Below, piece after piece: positions 11,701-21,160 of a DNA stretch of 64,000 bases (positions are counted from its first letter, which is position 1; each line of letters starts with the position of its first letter). The DNA is from Panopea generosa (lineage: Eukaryota > Mollusca > Bivalvia > Adapedonta > Hiatellidae): positions 25,234,757 to 25,298,756 of the forward strand of contig CM055908.1 in the NCBI GenBank assembly GCA_029582155.1. Reading direction: 5' to 3'. A program made the position numbers and the translations under genes. The notes below the pieces were generated by a model, which saw only the letters and a program-made list of their open reading frames with translations, had not been told where the DNA came from and made no database searches.

Positions 11701-14700
11701 ATATTGAACTAATTGTAATGCAAACCAAAGGAGAGGAAAGGAGAAGTACAAGATCTAATCCAGAAAGGGTTTCAGAAGTCAGGCCTGCTTTAAATAACAA
11801 CAGTACGTGCCACATCACGTGACTGTGATAGTAAACAGTAAATGAATGTGCTACGACTTTTAAGAGATTTGTTTGTTTTATTAAAAATGATCATAAAGAG
11901 AAACAATATAAACTTGTGTTTTAGTTTTCTTTATATGCGCGCATACTGTCCCTTTACAATGTTTTACACTTTTTTACAATGTTTACCGTAGGTCTATACG
12001 TCACATTGTTTGAAACTGTTTCAACTCGATAGCAATTAGTTACAACGAAGGTGACGGTCTATTTTTAGTACCTCTGATATTTGACTGAAGTATACACGCG
12101 CAGTGGGGTAAATTACAACACACCTCGCTGCACACACACACGTCTATCAGCGGATGGACGTAGAACACGTCTATCAGCGGATGGACGTAGAATTAAAGAT
12201 GATATGAGTATAAAAAATCTTACACTGTTGACAAAAGTATCAATGTAAATAGTGATGCGATATGACGAAAGAAAATATATAAAATAAAGGATGGATTGTT
12301 TACCACAATGCATGCACGTAGGCATATGAACACAGAGGTAATTTATATGTTGACAACATTACGTAGCGTAAACTAAGTTTGTGGGTATTTGATTTCGTTG
12401 TCTAGGCTCCCCACGAAATCCACGAAAATTAGTACCCAACGAAAATTAATGATTTCACAGTACCCAAGTAAATCTGTTCACTTTTTTAACCTAGGTGCGT
12501 AGTCCAAGCTAGCAAATAACTTTTCAATATATGATTTTGGCATGAATAAATAGATATCATTTTGACAATACAGGTTCAGTAAGGTATGATATATAGGAAG
12601 AAATGTTTATAGCCAATTTTGAAAGTTTTTAAAAATCCTGATGAATTCCCGTTTGACAGTTTGCAAATTTCCTTTAAGGATAATACTTAAAAAATGAAAT
12701 TTGGTGGAGTGTGGGGGTGGGGAGCCGGAAAGCAGTTATTCGGATGAATATGCGTGATCTTACTCATCTTCCGCATGTTTCAGATCATCGTTTGCTGGTT
12801 TGGTCTGTTTGATCCGTCAGCCACTTTATATTCTGTTATCAGTCCAGAAATAATTAAGTAATCAAAATACGATTTTTGAAATGACAGGAAGGGATTTGTT
12901 TTTATTTACGCCAGTGTTGATACCTTTGAAGTTTATTTGTATACTACCCATGCTGCCTTATTAGAGAAATAATTGTTACACACTGTTTGAGCTGGTGTTG
13001 ACAAAACTACCACACCATTTTGTAAAAACTGTCGACAGATTTTGTTAAATTGCTACTTGTAAGCCAGTTTATAACATACCTTCTCTTTGTAACTGTAATT
13101 TTGTATTGAGCAACAAAGCAAATATTACAAAAAAAAAATGGGTCACATAGCAAATTGGCAAAAATTATCGGGTGTTTTGAAATTAAATGGGCAAATCAAG
13201 CACCTGTGGTAATAGGTGGGTAATTTCACTGTGTCAATATTTAATGAAAACCTTTACGTTCAATTGAAAAGGTGCTGTTATATTTAAATTTCCTGTTTCT
13301 ATTCAACACACATAAACTGTTGATGATTATTCTGTTATTGTATTGTATGTGACTGGTACATTGATTTTTAGTCTTTAGTCGATGTTTTTGTAAAAAAATG
13401 TTGGTCAGTAGTTAGCTATATATAGATTTATTGTATTGTAATCCATATTGAGTTTCAATAAAATTTGTTTATTTTATGCTTTTTGATGAATTATAGGGAT
13501 TTCTCAGTGGATTATTTATAGTAATCCACTGTTTCAAACAGTGAAATAATGAAAAAAAAATAAAAAAAATTTTTGTCCTTGCATATTACCGGGTAATTAA
13601 AAATTAATATCATTTAAAAAAAACAAATATATAATTTTTTTTTTTTATTAATTCAATAATATCTTATAGTGAATTGAGGCAAAAATAAACAAAAAATATG
13701 TAAATGCATAAAATAAAAAGAAATTTGTTGATGTAAGATCAAGTAATGTTTCATCTCGCTATCACCAAAAACGATATTCTCACAAGTGGCAAGTCACTCG
13801 TCGGATATGACTTTTGGTCAGGTGATCACTTGATGAAATATAATTCGATCTTACACCAAAACAAACAAATATTCTCTATATCTTGTTGTATACTCATTCC
13901 TGGTAAAGCCTGGTCCTTAAACTTTGTAAGAAAGAGACTTGCTAAAGGAATGTTGTTCTACTGACAGACATATGTAAGTCTGAGGTCTTTTACCATGGGT
14001 TAAATTGTTAACTTATAATGTGTGGAAAATGGCGTTGAACCCCATTTAAAAAAAAAAAAAAGAAAAAAAAAAGGGTTGTTCATTGGCTGAAATAGATGCA
14101 TGGAGCGCAATTGGTCTGTGGTAGACCATTGGACCCAAGATCGGAGAGTCACGGGTTCTATCCTCCCCAACAGCTGTATGAGATGTCCTTGAGCAAGGCA
14201 CTTTTTCTGCATGATTTTATATACTTAGAACTGGTCCTACCCAGGAAGACTTTGAGCGTGATTTGTCTAAGTTGTAATAATTTGTTTCACAATCTAAGTA
14301 AAATACCGGGCAAGTAAGTTTAAACTTAAATGATGCGAGAAGGACTGCCTGGTGTTTTTTAACAAATAAACAATTACAAGTTTAAAACCAGAGTAAAATT
14401 TTGTTGCTGCAACAACGTTGTATATTTCAGAAACATATATTACACTTAGGCCTTTTAAACCATCAAACTTACCCAAGCCTGTGAACAAATTAAATGCCAT
14501 TGAAGAATTAACATTTTATTTTCCCTGAATAGAATTCAAAGCAATCTCTTTTATATAGACTTACATGGACTTATGTGTCAGTGAGCTAGTGAGTTGTTGA
14601 CCCCTCTTAGTACTACAAACAAACATACAGAGGCTCTTACAAATTATCTTATTACAATAAAGAGGTTTAATCCCTGATTAATACACTTCAAGGTTGTGTA

Positions 14701-17283
14701 CATTGTAGTCAAGTATATATTATACATTAATCTTAAAATCAGCCACAAGCCACCTGCTAATTATGGATTTGTTTTTCTGTCAGTTTTTGACATGTATGCC
14801 ACTTTTTTAGGTCAGTGTGAATGTATTGTAAATTATTGGGACTAAGACGACCCCCACACACAAACATTACTCAATTATTGAGAAAAATAAAACTGATTAA
14901 AAGCAGCATGTCAGGAGATGAGATGAATGGGTTTTAATGCAATTTTTAACACATTTCTGGTTATACGGCATATCCAGTTTTATTTGTGGAGGAAGACCTC
15001 AGAATGAATCTGAGTAGAACCACCGTCCTTCCGCAAGTAACTGGCAAACTTTCTCACATAAAGATTTTTTGAGCGAGCAGGACTCGAACCTACAACTTAA
15101 GCGGTTAAAGGTAAGTGATCTTGAGAGCCCTCGGCCACGGAGGACCCCTAGAGTGTCACGAGAAATAGCTGTACATGTTTTAAATAAATTAAAAATTAAA
15201 ACTAAGTAGAAGAATAAATGAATGAATGAATGGTGTATTACGGCATGTTGACACATAAAAAGGTCATTTTAAGCATTTAGTTATAATCATTTATATATTA
15301 AAAAGGAATTTAAATCATTATATCGACTCTTTCTAAGATCATTCAAACACAAAAATATGCAACTAATGTGACGAACCAAATCAAAATCAAATTGAAGTCA
15401 ATTAGAAAAAATCAACTTGTTACACTTTTTTTCGTACGACCACGGCAAAATAAGGATGCATATTAACCATTTGCAATGCCTTATAGTATCCCCCTGCCGA
15501 ATGTGAAGCGGATATATATATGGTAATGGTCTCCGTCCGTTTTTGCTTCAATAACACTTTTGTCAGGTGCATAACTAAAAAACTATTCAAGGGATTTTGT
15601 TGAATCTTTACACAATGACAGAGGACTTTGTGGGGAAGTGAATTTTGTACAAGAATCATAACTCTGTCTTGCTTATGATTCTCTTTTACATAAACTGGCT
15701 CTTTTTGACCACCTTCCACACAAAAAAACTATTTACATACTGCAGTATCTGTGTGTAGAAATAAAATTAAGGGTCTTGTTTTCATACTGTGGTGTCTGTG
15801 TGTAGATATAAAATTAAGGGTCTGTTTACATACTGCGGTGTCTGTGAGTAGATATAAAATTAAGGTTCTGTATACTGTATACATACTGTGATATCCGTGT
15901 GTAGATATAATATTAAGGGTCTGTTTTCATACTGCGGTATCTGTGTGTAGATATAAAATTAAGGGTCTGTTTTCATACTGCGGTGTTTGTGTGTAGATAT
16001 AAAATTAAGGGTCTGTATACATACTGTGGTATCTGTGTGTAGATATAAAATTAAGGGTCTGTAAACATACTGTGGTATCTGTGTAGATATAAAATTATCA
16101 AAATCTCTGTGTGTCCCATTACTGCTATTTTTTCATTTCTGTGTCCCTTTAAGATAAATCTGCATCTGCTACTTTTCTTTTCTGTGTCCCTTTAAGATAA
16201 ATCTGCATCTGCTACTTTTCCTTTCAGTGTGTCCCTTTAAGATAAATCTGCATCTGCTTCTTTTCCTTTCTGTGAGACCCTTTAAGATAAATCTGCGTCT
16301 GCTACTTTTCCTTTCTGTGTGTCCCTTTAAGATAAATCTGCATCTGCTACTTTTCCTTTCTGTGTGTCCCTTTAAGATAAATCTGCATCTGCTTCTTTTC
16401 CTTTCTGTGAGACCCTTTAAGATAAATCTGCATCTGCTAATTTTCCTTTCTGTGTGTCCCTTTAAGATAAATCTGCATCTGCTACTTTTCCTTTCTGTGT
16501 GTCCCTTTAAGATAAATCTGCATCTGCTACTTTTCCTTTCTGTGAGACCCTTTAAGATAAATCTGCATCTGCTACTTTTCCTTTCTGTGTGTCCCTTTAA
16601 GATAAATCTGCATCTGCTACTTTTCCTTTCTGTGAGACCCTTTAAGATAAATCTGCATCTGCTACTTTTCCTTTTTCAGACTGCATATGGCCACCAGAAA
16701 ACTTCAGATCCTATTGCTACGCCTACGAAAGATGAGGTGAGGTTTCAATGACAAATATTGGAATATTTCCTTGTTCATTCTGAAAAGTCAGCACAATAAA
16801 TACAAAGGAAATCTTTACTTAAATGTTAAAAACCCAAAAAGAATTTTATTTTAATTTATATTTGACTCACAAACTATTTTTCAATGATACTTTATTCTTC
16901 CTTGACTGAGTATATTTAAATGATTTATAGAAGTAAGCTACCATTTCGTAAACGTTTTTTTAAGAAAAAGATGTCACTGTTTATTATTATTTCAGAGACA
17001 AGGTTCAATGTTTCATGATGAACTCAACACTGTGATGAGATTGATGCCAATAGCAAGCTCCCCACGGGACACAGACATGCCTGTACAACATATTGTGTCG
17101 CCAAATCGTGGCAGTAGTCCAATACATGAACTTGTGCACATTAATCGTGACAGCGTTGCAATTGCTGAAGATGATGATGGGAGCTCGGGCCCAGTCAAGC
17201 TTCTGGGAGATTTGGATGAGGATGACATGGAAGTGTTCCAACTCACTGATGAGCTTGATTTAGAACAAATAGAAAATCATTAG
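2329..17283 (+). CDS. FAM53: FAM53-family protein gene, 3' part (three coding exons)
   Basis: The spliced CDS joins 2329-3125, 16680-16736 and 16996-17283 and gives 379 complete codons. The 5' end lies left of the window. The exon phases fit exactly (2/0, 0/0, 0/stop). Diagnostic family features are KRHCRSISVPQE in the first exon, then WQPQGSGLWKPV, a serine/proline-rich middle, CRSQPSFYDRKSGRRRRRDC (a basic nuclear-localisation-type patch), RPTLNFNKMTE, and an acidic tail ending ELDLEQIENH. FAM53 proteins are nuclear. Vertebrate FAM53B (Simplet) promotes nuclear localisation of beta-catenin, and family members bind 14-3-3 proteins; the exact role here is inferred. A bivalve would be expected to carry one FAM53 gene, so I do not assign an A, B or C paralogue. 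The introns are filled with repeats. Confidence 0.88.
3473..4351. mobile_element. Tigger/pogo-like non-autonomous DNA transposon
   Basis: The left end CACTGCGGTCCCGTTATAAC plus GCGG and the right end CCGCGTTATAAAGGAACCCG plus AGTG are inverted repeats of about 24 bp flanked by TA. Extra GTTATAACGCGG-type boxes lie just inside both ends (about 3520 and 4273-4305). The TATAACGCGG motif with TA duplication is characteristic of Tigger/pogo-type elements. There is no transposase frame in the 0.88 kb, so it is a deletion derivative or MITE in the FAM53 intron. Confidence 0.75.
4352..5215. other. Intron sequence with remnants of a dispersed repeat
   Basis: There is no gene here. Phrases such as GTGTGTCGTCCGTCTGTAAA (about 4620) and GGATTTAGCTGAAACTTACA (about 4490) resemble the element at 18950-20022, so this looks like decayed repeat. 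A-rich tracts occur at 4789-4845. Confidence 0.4.
5218..5348 (-). repeat. SINE family A tail remnant and 26-bp triplication
   Basis: GAATATTTAGCTTCATTTTT ATGCCATC (minus-strand SINE tail) is followed by about three copies of a 26-bp unit, GACATTCTAGACCAATCAGA plus AGTA. Confidence 0.6.
5356..5445 (+). other. Exon-like segment of unknown status
   Basis: From an ATG at 5356 a frame of 30 codons (MNKIEDIVDCFSAENLEMFK, then RISQKVTKTQ) runs to a strong donor CAA|GTAAGTG at 5446. The composition looks coding-like. It lies inside the FAM53 intron with no obvious partner exon, so it may be a cryptic exon, a decayed gene fragment or chance. Confidence 0.2.
5450..6425. other. AT-rich intron sequence, no gene seen
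   Basis: Between 5860 and 5995 there are loosely repeated TTTAGATATATTTCTTAGA-like phrases. Otherwise no supported feature. Confidence 0.5.
6430..7038 (-). repeat. 31-bp minisatellite (about 20 units)
   Basis: The units contain TTTCTCCACCGTGGTAGGGT plus AAGATAAACAC. The period of 31 is one more than a multiple of three and the minus strand has no stop in any frame of the unit, so long overlapping minus-strand frames appear; these are not genes. The array ends exactly where the half copy of the piggyBac-like MITE begins. Confidence 0.93.
7040..7167 (+). mobile_element. Half copy of the piggyBac-like MITE
   Basis: It matches the right half of the MITE at 2006-2294, starting inside the foldback (TTTTCCACTCTGTCAGTTAA) and ending GTAAAGGGTTAA. 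The left half is missing and the minisatellite stands in its place. Confidence 0.8.
7475..7720 (-). mobile_element. SINE family A with perfect 10-bp target duplication
   Basis: A minus-strand family A copy truncated within the tRNA head (B-box region GAATCCCCGCCCGGCAACAG). It is flanked by ATCTCAACAA at 7465-7474 and again at 7721-7730. This is direct evidence of target-primed insertion. Confidence 0.9.
7754..7985 (-). mobile_element. SINE family B
   Basis: On the minus strand: a tRNA-Leu-like head with AAGATCACTTACCTCTCATT, then ACTTTATGTGAGAAATTTGC, and the tail GTGTTGAAAATGGTGTTAAA. A-box bases are degraded. Confidence 0.82.
8005..8112 (+). mobile_element. SINE family B fragment
   Basis: CTCCTGCCTCTCATCCCTGA, GGTTATGGGTTAAAAACC and CAGTTACTTGCTGAAGGAC match family B. 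It is cut off at a short (TA)n before the next SINE. Confidence 0.65.
8126..8361 (+). mobile_element. SINE family A, intact head
   Basis: GCCGGGTCCTATTAGCTCAG (A-box) and GTGAGTTCGAATCCCCCGCC (B-box), then the family A core up to AACAGTGGTTAGGTTAAC. The 3' tail is missing and another SINE follows 11 bp later. Confidence 0.9.
8373..8687 (+). mobile_element. SINE family C (different tRNA-like head)
   Basis: The head GCATGGTCTAGTGTTAGAGT with GTCGTGGGTTCAATCCCCGG is tRNA-like (A and B boxes). The roughly 230-bp body ends GAAAGCGACGCTAAACACCA TACAACAACAAC. The tail type resembles SINEs of invertebrates that carry conserved central domains; that assignment was not checked. Confidence 0.78.
8688..8731. 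repeat. (TA)n microsatellite
   Basis: About 20 TA repeats directly after the SINE tail. Confidence 0.95.
8860..8938 (-). mobile_element. tRNA-like SINE head fragment
   Basis: On the minus strand GGCTGCTTAGAGCATCAGAC (A-box-like) is followed by GTGGGTCATGAGTTTGATGC (B-box-like). It is only the head and is degraded. Confidence 0.45.
8940..10095. other. FAM53 intron sequence, no gene seen
   Basis: Repeats of CCTGTATGT-type phrases occur around 9190-9310. Short overlapping frames near 9550-9850 have no exon features. Confidence 0.5.
10100..11115 (+). repeat. 30-bp minisatellite (about 34 units)
   Basis: The units are of the form TATGTCACATACACATTATC plus ATAAAGACAA. Up to about 10395 they are regular at 30 bp. 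Beyond that, units with ACTTATAATTATAAAGACAA and ACATCATTATAAAGACAATA alternate with small indels. All resulting frames (CHIHIIIKTI-type) are artefacts of the period. Confidence 0.93.
11437..12462. mobile_element. TA-flanked DNA transposon with 20-bp inverted ends
   Basis: The left end CTGTGAAATCATTTATTTTC and the right end GAAAATTAATGATTTCACAG differ at one position as inverted repeats. Both are flanked by TA. The 1.03 kb interior has no transposase frame. It includes a 27-bp direct duplication containing GTCTATCAGCGGATGGACGT (about 12141-12192). TA duplication fits the Tc1/mariner superfamily. Confidence 0.75.
12500..12660 (+). repeat. Dispersed repeat, copy 1 of 3
   Basis: It shares GCCAATTTTGAAAGTTTTTA, AAAATCCTGAT, and a GACAATACAGGTTCAGTAAG-like stretch with 20320-20490 and 21500-21700. 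Unclassified. Confidence 0.6.
12661..13640. other. FAM53 intron sequence, no gene seen
   Basis: AT-rich, with A and T runs near 13130 and 13550-13660. No exon supported. Confidence 0.5.
13645..13890. repeat. Foldback repeat, copy 1 of 2
   Basis: It matches 41255-41463 (TTAATTCAATAATATCTTAT; ATTCTCACAAGTGGCAAGTC; GATCTTACACCAAAACAAAC). The GTAAGATC ... GATCTTAC ends are inverted, which suggests a small MITE. Confidence 0.65.
14090..14335 (+). mobile_element. SINE family D
   Basis: A tRNA-like head (GGTCTGTGGTAGACCATTGG; GAGAGTCACGGGTTCTATCC) with a body containing TGTCCTTGAGCAAGGCACTT and AGAACTGGTCCTACCCAGGA AGACTT. A related copy is at 29105-29285. Confidence 0.7.
14931..15149 (-). mobile_element. 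SINE family B
   Basis: Near-complete minus-strand copy. It has the head TCCGTGGCCGAGGGCTCTCA, the AAGATCACTTACCTTTAACC segment, the ACTTTCTCACATAAA body on the plus strand, and the tail AAAAATTGCATTAAAACCC. Confidence 0.85.
15150..15730. other. FAM53 intron sequence, no gene seen
   Basis: The part at 15500-15720 (ACTAAAAAACTATTCAAGGG; ATGACAGAGGACTTTGTGGG) reads like a decayed copy of a bivalve dispersed repeat. No exon. Confidence 0.4.
15735..16100 (+). repeat. 46-bp minisatellite (about 8 units)
   Basis: The units contain CATACTGCGGTATCTGTGTG TAGATATAAAATTAAGGGTC TG. Several have small indels. Confidence 0.9.
16105..16679 (+). repeat. 45-bp minisatellite joined to a FAM53 splice acceptor
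   Basis: The units contain CCCTTTAAGATAAATCTGCA TCTGCTACTTTTCCTTTCTG TG. From 16227 on the period is a constant 45 bp, and TGTGTCCC and TGAGACCC variants alternate. The last unit ends CTTTTCCTTTTTCAG, which is the acceptor of the exon at 16680. One unit at about 16215-16227 also ends TTTTCCTTTCAG. Confidence 0.93.
16680..16736 (+). CDS. FAM53: FAM53 57-bp coding exon
   Basis: The acceptor is TTTTCCTTTTTCAG and the donor GAG|GTGAGG. It has 19 codons, TAYGHQKTSDPIATPTKDE, in phase 0 at both ends, so skipping it would keep the frame. It follows RPTLNFNKMTE of the previous exon. Confidence 0.8.
16996..17283 (+). CDS. FAM53: FAM53 terminal coding exon
   Basis: The acceptor TTATTATTATTTCAG is followed by 95 codons (RQGSMFHDELNTVMRLMPIA ...) and a TAG stop. 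The acidic C-terminus DLDEDDMEVFQLTDELDLEQ IENH fits the FAM53 ending. The phase matches the preceding exon. Confidence 0.87.
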   Translation, partial: RQGSMFHDELNTVMRLMPIASSPRDTDMPVQHIVSPNRGSSPIHELVHINRDSVAIAEDDDGSSGPVKLLGDLDEDDMEVFQLTDELDLEQIENH

Positions 17284-18440
17284 TCATGTATCATAATCAT
17301 CATTGTGCGTGAAAACATTTATGGCAACAGAATCAAATGCAGCTCCAAGTCTCAACTATGATCAAACTCAAGTAGACATGACTAACCTTTCTTGTAAGGA
17401 GAGGTCTTGACTAGCAAAGAAACCAACGAATTGGTCCAAGCTAGCAAGGAGTGAGTTCCAGCTAGCAAGGAGTGAATCCCAGCCAGCAAGGAGTGATATC
17501 AGTTAGCAGAGTGTTAGAGAAATCTGTTCTAGCATGAACTTTAAGGAATTGTTCACTGCTAGCAAATGTAAGGATTTTGTTCTCGGCTAGCAAATGTAAG
17601 GACTCTGCCTCAGCTTGTAAGGATTTTGTCTAGCAAGGAATTGGCTCCAATCAACAAGGGGTGGATCTCAGTTGTTATGAGAGGCCCTAGCTAGCAATTA
17701 TAAGTCGTTGCAAGAGGGTTTGTGGTATTTGGTCCAAATTTGAAATGAGTGGGTTTCAGCTAGCTAATAGTGTTCTTATCTAGTTAGGAGTTTGTCCCAG
17801 CTAGCAAGAAGTGAGGTTCGGCTAGTAAAGGATAGATCTCTTAGGAGTCTGTCCTAGCCACCAGGAAGAGGAATTTGGCTATTTAGGACAGATCACGGTT
17901 AGGAAGAACAGATCTCAGATATTAAGGAGTAGATGTCATATTACTAAAAGTCACAAAGATCACCTATTCACATATCTCTGTCATCCTAATGTTTTTTTGT
18001 GAAATTTATTTTGGGAATTCTTTTAAATATAAGGAAAATCAGCAAGGATTCTTTTTCATTGTTTCAATATATCTCATGTGTCTAAGAGAATGTGATTAGT
18101 TCAAGTTTATATTAATTCAATGCAAGTTTTGAATGGTAGATCTTTAATACCTTAGCCGTGTCTCAAGATGCTTTCGTGACCCAAGTATGGAATTGTGCAT
18201 GATGGGACTCGGTGTTACACATGTAGCCATTTGCACAATTATTCAAGAAAACATTGTTTTTTTATATATCTAAATTTGAACTAACATTCAAATTAATCAT
18301 ACAACCAGGTATTTCATACTTCTGGAAGACGACACATTGTACATAGCTATAACTAGGAGCCAATCCACTGTCCTTGGATCCTTTGCAAATTTGGAATTTG
18401 CTAATTAAGAATGAAATAAAAAATCATTCTTGTACTCTTT
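17284..18440 (+). other. FAM53: Probable FAM53 3'UTR with degenerate GCTAGCAAGGAGT repeats
   Basis: No coding sequence follows the stop. From about 17390 to 17960 the phrase AGCTAGCAAGGAGTGAGTTC and variants (CTAGCAAATGTAAGGATTTT, AGCTAGCAAGAAGTGAG) recur every 20-30 bp, a decayed minisatellite. An AATAAA at 18415 is a plausible poly(A) signal. The true transcript end is not known. Confidence 0.5.
18415..18420 (+). promoter_or_regulatory. FAM53: Candidate poly(A) signal of FAM53
   Basis: AATAAA about 1.13 kb after the stop codon, just before an interspersed repeat begins. Confidence 0.4.
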
Positions 18441-18765
18441 AGCTTGCCGGGACGAAGTCCAAGGGGAGCTATTGCCATGACCCCGGCATCGTCATCTGCA
18501 GACACCCAGGTTCAACTTTCAACTATGTTTAAGTTTAAGATATCTATGCAACCACTCATTGGATGTGAATGAAACTTCGCATGTGTGTTCACCATCATCA
18601 ATGGAACACACAGAGACAATAACCATAACTCTGGATTGCATTTTGGCACAGTTATGGCCCTTTTTGGACTTATACACCCAGAGGCGAGCTTTGTTGTCTT
18701 CTGACAACTCTTGTTGTAATTCAGAGACAGACACAGTTATACTATAAGTTTTCTTCCATACATTA
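18441..18765 (+). repeat. Dispersed repeat with GCTTGCCGGGACGAAGTCC start
   Basis: The phrases CTTGCCGGGACGAAGTCCAA and GCACAGTTATGGCCCTTTTT are of a kind I associate with common bivalve genomic repeats. No coding capacity. Confidence 0.55.
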
Positions 18766-18949
18766 CTGTTTGGTACATGCTCTTGGTTGTGTGATTGATG
18801 TACATCACCTTAAAAATGAACAAAAAGTTATTACAAGTGTCAGAACCGTAATGAATCGTCAAATGTTTGAACACAACAAAGTAGCACTAAGGCCTTAATA
18901 TATTAATTTCTAGGTATTCATCTCCATACGCCCTTGGTTTATTTTTAGC

Positions 18950-20022
18950 TCTACTGGCCAAAGGCCAGAAGTGCTTATGCGATGGCGCGTTGTCTGTCGT
19001 CCGTCGTCTGTCGTCTGTTAGCAGCACTTTCTCTGAAACCACTAGGCCAATTAAACTGAAACTTCACATGGGTGTTTCTATTGCATAGGAGACTATACAG
19101 AAGATTTTTTTTTTTCGATCTGAAATTCAAGATGGCCGCCGTTACTGAAAATAGTCCAAAACTTAAAAAATCTTCTTCTCATGAACGGCCCAACATATTT
19201 TCAAAATGTTTATGTAGTAATTAATGATGACAAACTATAGTTCTGTTAGATTTGTTCAAATGGTGTCCCTAGGGTTAAATATGACCCCGCCTCGAGGGTT
19301 CAATTAGGGGACACATGTCAATATAATTTTTTTTTTTTTTTTTTAAAATGGAAATGATTTTCCCTATATCTTCACAGAAGCATTGTTAGGTGAAGGAGGT
19401 TAAGATTTGTAAAAATGACTGGGTTCCTATGTCTAAAGGGGTCAGGAGGGGCCCCAAAAGGGTACAAATTGGGAATTAGTAAAATTGTTTTCTTATGAAC
19501 CGGTATGACAGATTTGTACATATTTGATATAAATTATCCCTGAGTGTAGGGGTTTGATTGCAGTTAAGAATTTAGGGGCTAAAATATATAGGGGCCCTGT
19601 AAGGGGACTTAGAATTTAACATAGAAATACTGTTGGAAAACAGAAAATTCTCTCTTTTTTTCATGTTTTTTTGAAACCACTAGGCCAATTAAACTGAAAC
19701 TTCACATGGATGTTTCTATTGCATAGGAGACTATACAAAAGATTTATTTTTTCTGTCTAAAATTCAAGATGGCCACTAATACTAAAAATAGTCCAAAACT
19801 TAAAAAATCTTCTTCTCATGAACGGTCCAACAGATTTTCAAAATGTTCATGTAGTAATGATGACCAACTATAGTTTTGTTAGATTTGTTCAAATGGTGTC
19901 CCTAGATTTAAAAACGACCCTGCCCCGATGTTTCTATTGCATAGTAGAATTTCAAAAAGTGCTATGGCCACTATGAGTCAGTAGAGCGTCCTCAGGCCCT
20001 CTTGGGCCTCTTGTTTCTGGTG
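18950..20022 (+). repeat. Bivalve-type dispersed repeat with internal duplication
   Basis: It starts TTAGCTCTACTGGCCAAAGG CC and ends GAGCGTCCTCAGGCCCTCTT GGGCCTCTTG. The block with GAAACCACTAGGCCAATTAA, TTCTATTGCATAGGAGACTA and AATAGTCCAAAACTTAAAAA occurs twice, at about 19034-19300 and 19670-19920. Minus-strand fragments of the same family are at 35448-35670 and 37995-38125. Confidence 0.7.
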
Positions 20023-20027
20023 GGCCA

Positions 20028-20290
20028 GGCCCAATTAGCTCAGTCATTAGCATGTTTGACTATCAATCCAGGGGTCACGAGTTTGAATCCCTGCCAGGCC
20101 ACAATCTCTGTGACGGTTGATATATGACATTGCATCTCATTATCATTCGTCACTCACCACTGATTCAAGTGGGTAAGTTTTCAGTTACTTGCTGAGATGG
20201 GGGTGCACTCGAGTACTGGTCAGTGTTCCAGGATCCAAGGAAACTGTGGTTAAGTTTACTGGCCTTCTGTTGGCCCTCTATGGCATAACA
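20028..20290 (+). mobile_element. SINE family A
   Basis: The A-box CCCAATTAGCTCAGTCATTA, the B-box CACGAGTTTGAATCCCTGCC, and the family A core ending GGCCCTCTATGGCATAACAA. It is about 10-15% diverged from the other copies. Confidence 0.85.
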
Positions 20291-20319
20291 ATTAAGCAGA
20301 AACTCTATTTTAATCTTAC

Positions 20320-20490
20320 CAAGGCACTTGGCCAAAGTTTGGAAATCCCTTTTTGATATATTATTTTGACGGGTTTGAATTTATATATATTTTTGGCAAT
20401 ACGGGGTCAGTGAGTATATATAGGCCTGATATATTGGAAAAAAATATATTTAGCCAATTTCAAAAGTTTGAAAAATCCTGATAAATGCCC
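20320..20490 (+). repeat. Dispersed repeat, copy 2 of 3
   Basis: Contains GGCAATACGGGGTCAGTGAG TATATATAGG and AGCCAATTTCAAAAGTTTGA AAAATCCTGAT. Matches 12500-12660 and 21500-21700. Confidence 0.65.
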
Positions 20491-20930
20491 TATAAGCCCT
20501 GTATAAAAATATATTCAGTTGCATTTTTCTGTCTTAAATACCGGTAGAAAAAGCTTTTGTGATATCTGCAGTATTGTTTATTCAAAGATGAAAAAAAAAA
20601 TCAGAAAGCTTTTGTGATATCTGCAGTATTGTTTATTTAAAGATGAAAAAAAAAATAGAAAGCTTTTGTGATAACATCTATTTGTTAAAAGTTTGTGTAA
20701 TTTTAAAACACACCCTGTTTCTCCCCTACAATAAATGTATGCATTGTAAGTCTATTTCTTCCCCATATTATGTTATATATGACCAAATAATGATATACAG
20801 TCATGTGACATGCTGTCAACCAATTGCAAGCCCTTCATTAATGTGAGGTGAGCACACCACAGCAATCTTTATATTGTCCATTCAATATATTACACATACC
20901 GCATACCCCACCCACTTCCCACCTTTTTTA

Positions 20931-21160
20931 TAAGGCCATTCTTAATAGTTGTTTGCTGCGCTCTGACACAGTATTTTTCATGTGAGTAGGTAGGTAGCTA
21001 AATTTTTTTTTTGCATAGTCATTTCAAAGAAAAATGGACACAAATAATGTAAAAAATAGTAATTAATTGCTATGAAATTCGACAAAAAGTTTGGGTAGCT
21101 GCAATTTTGAGTGAGTGGGTAGGAGCACGGCAAACAATTTATTTTTTAAGGACGGCCTAA
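20931..21160. mobile_element. MITE with TAAGGCC ends, copy 2
   Basis: Ends TAAGGCCATTCTTAATAG and TTTTTTAAGGACGGCCTAA are inverted. Internal GTGAGTAGGTAGGTAGC and GAGTGGGTAGGAGCACGGC match the copies at 1122-1656 and 23067-23316. Confidence 0.82.

Noticed and set aside
16228-16736. Extended FAM53 exon starting at the CAG at 16225-16227
   Set aside because: The upstream exon ends in phase 0; joining it there gives a stop within six codons.
16996-17246. Minus-strand frames opposite the last FAM53 exon
   Set aside because: Antisense shadows; the plus-strand frame has the family C-terminus and a matching splice phase.
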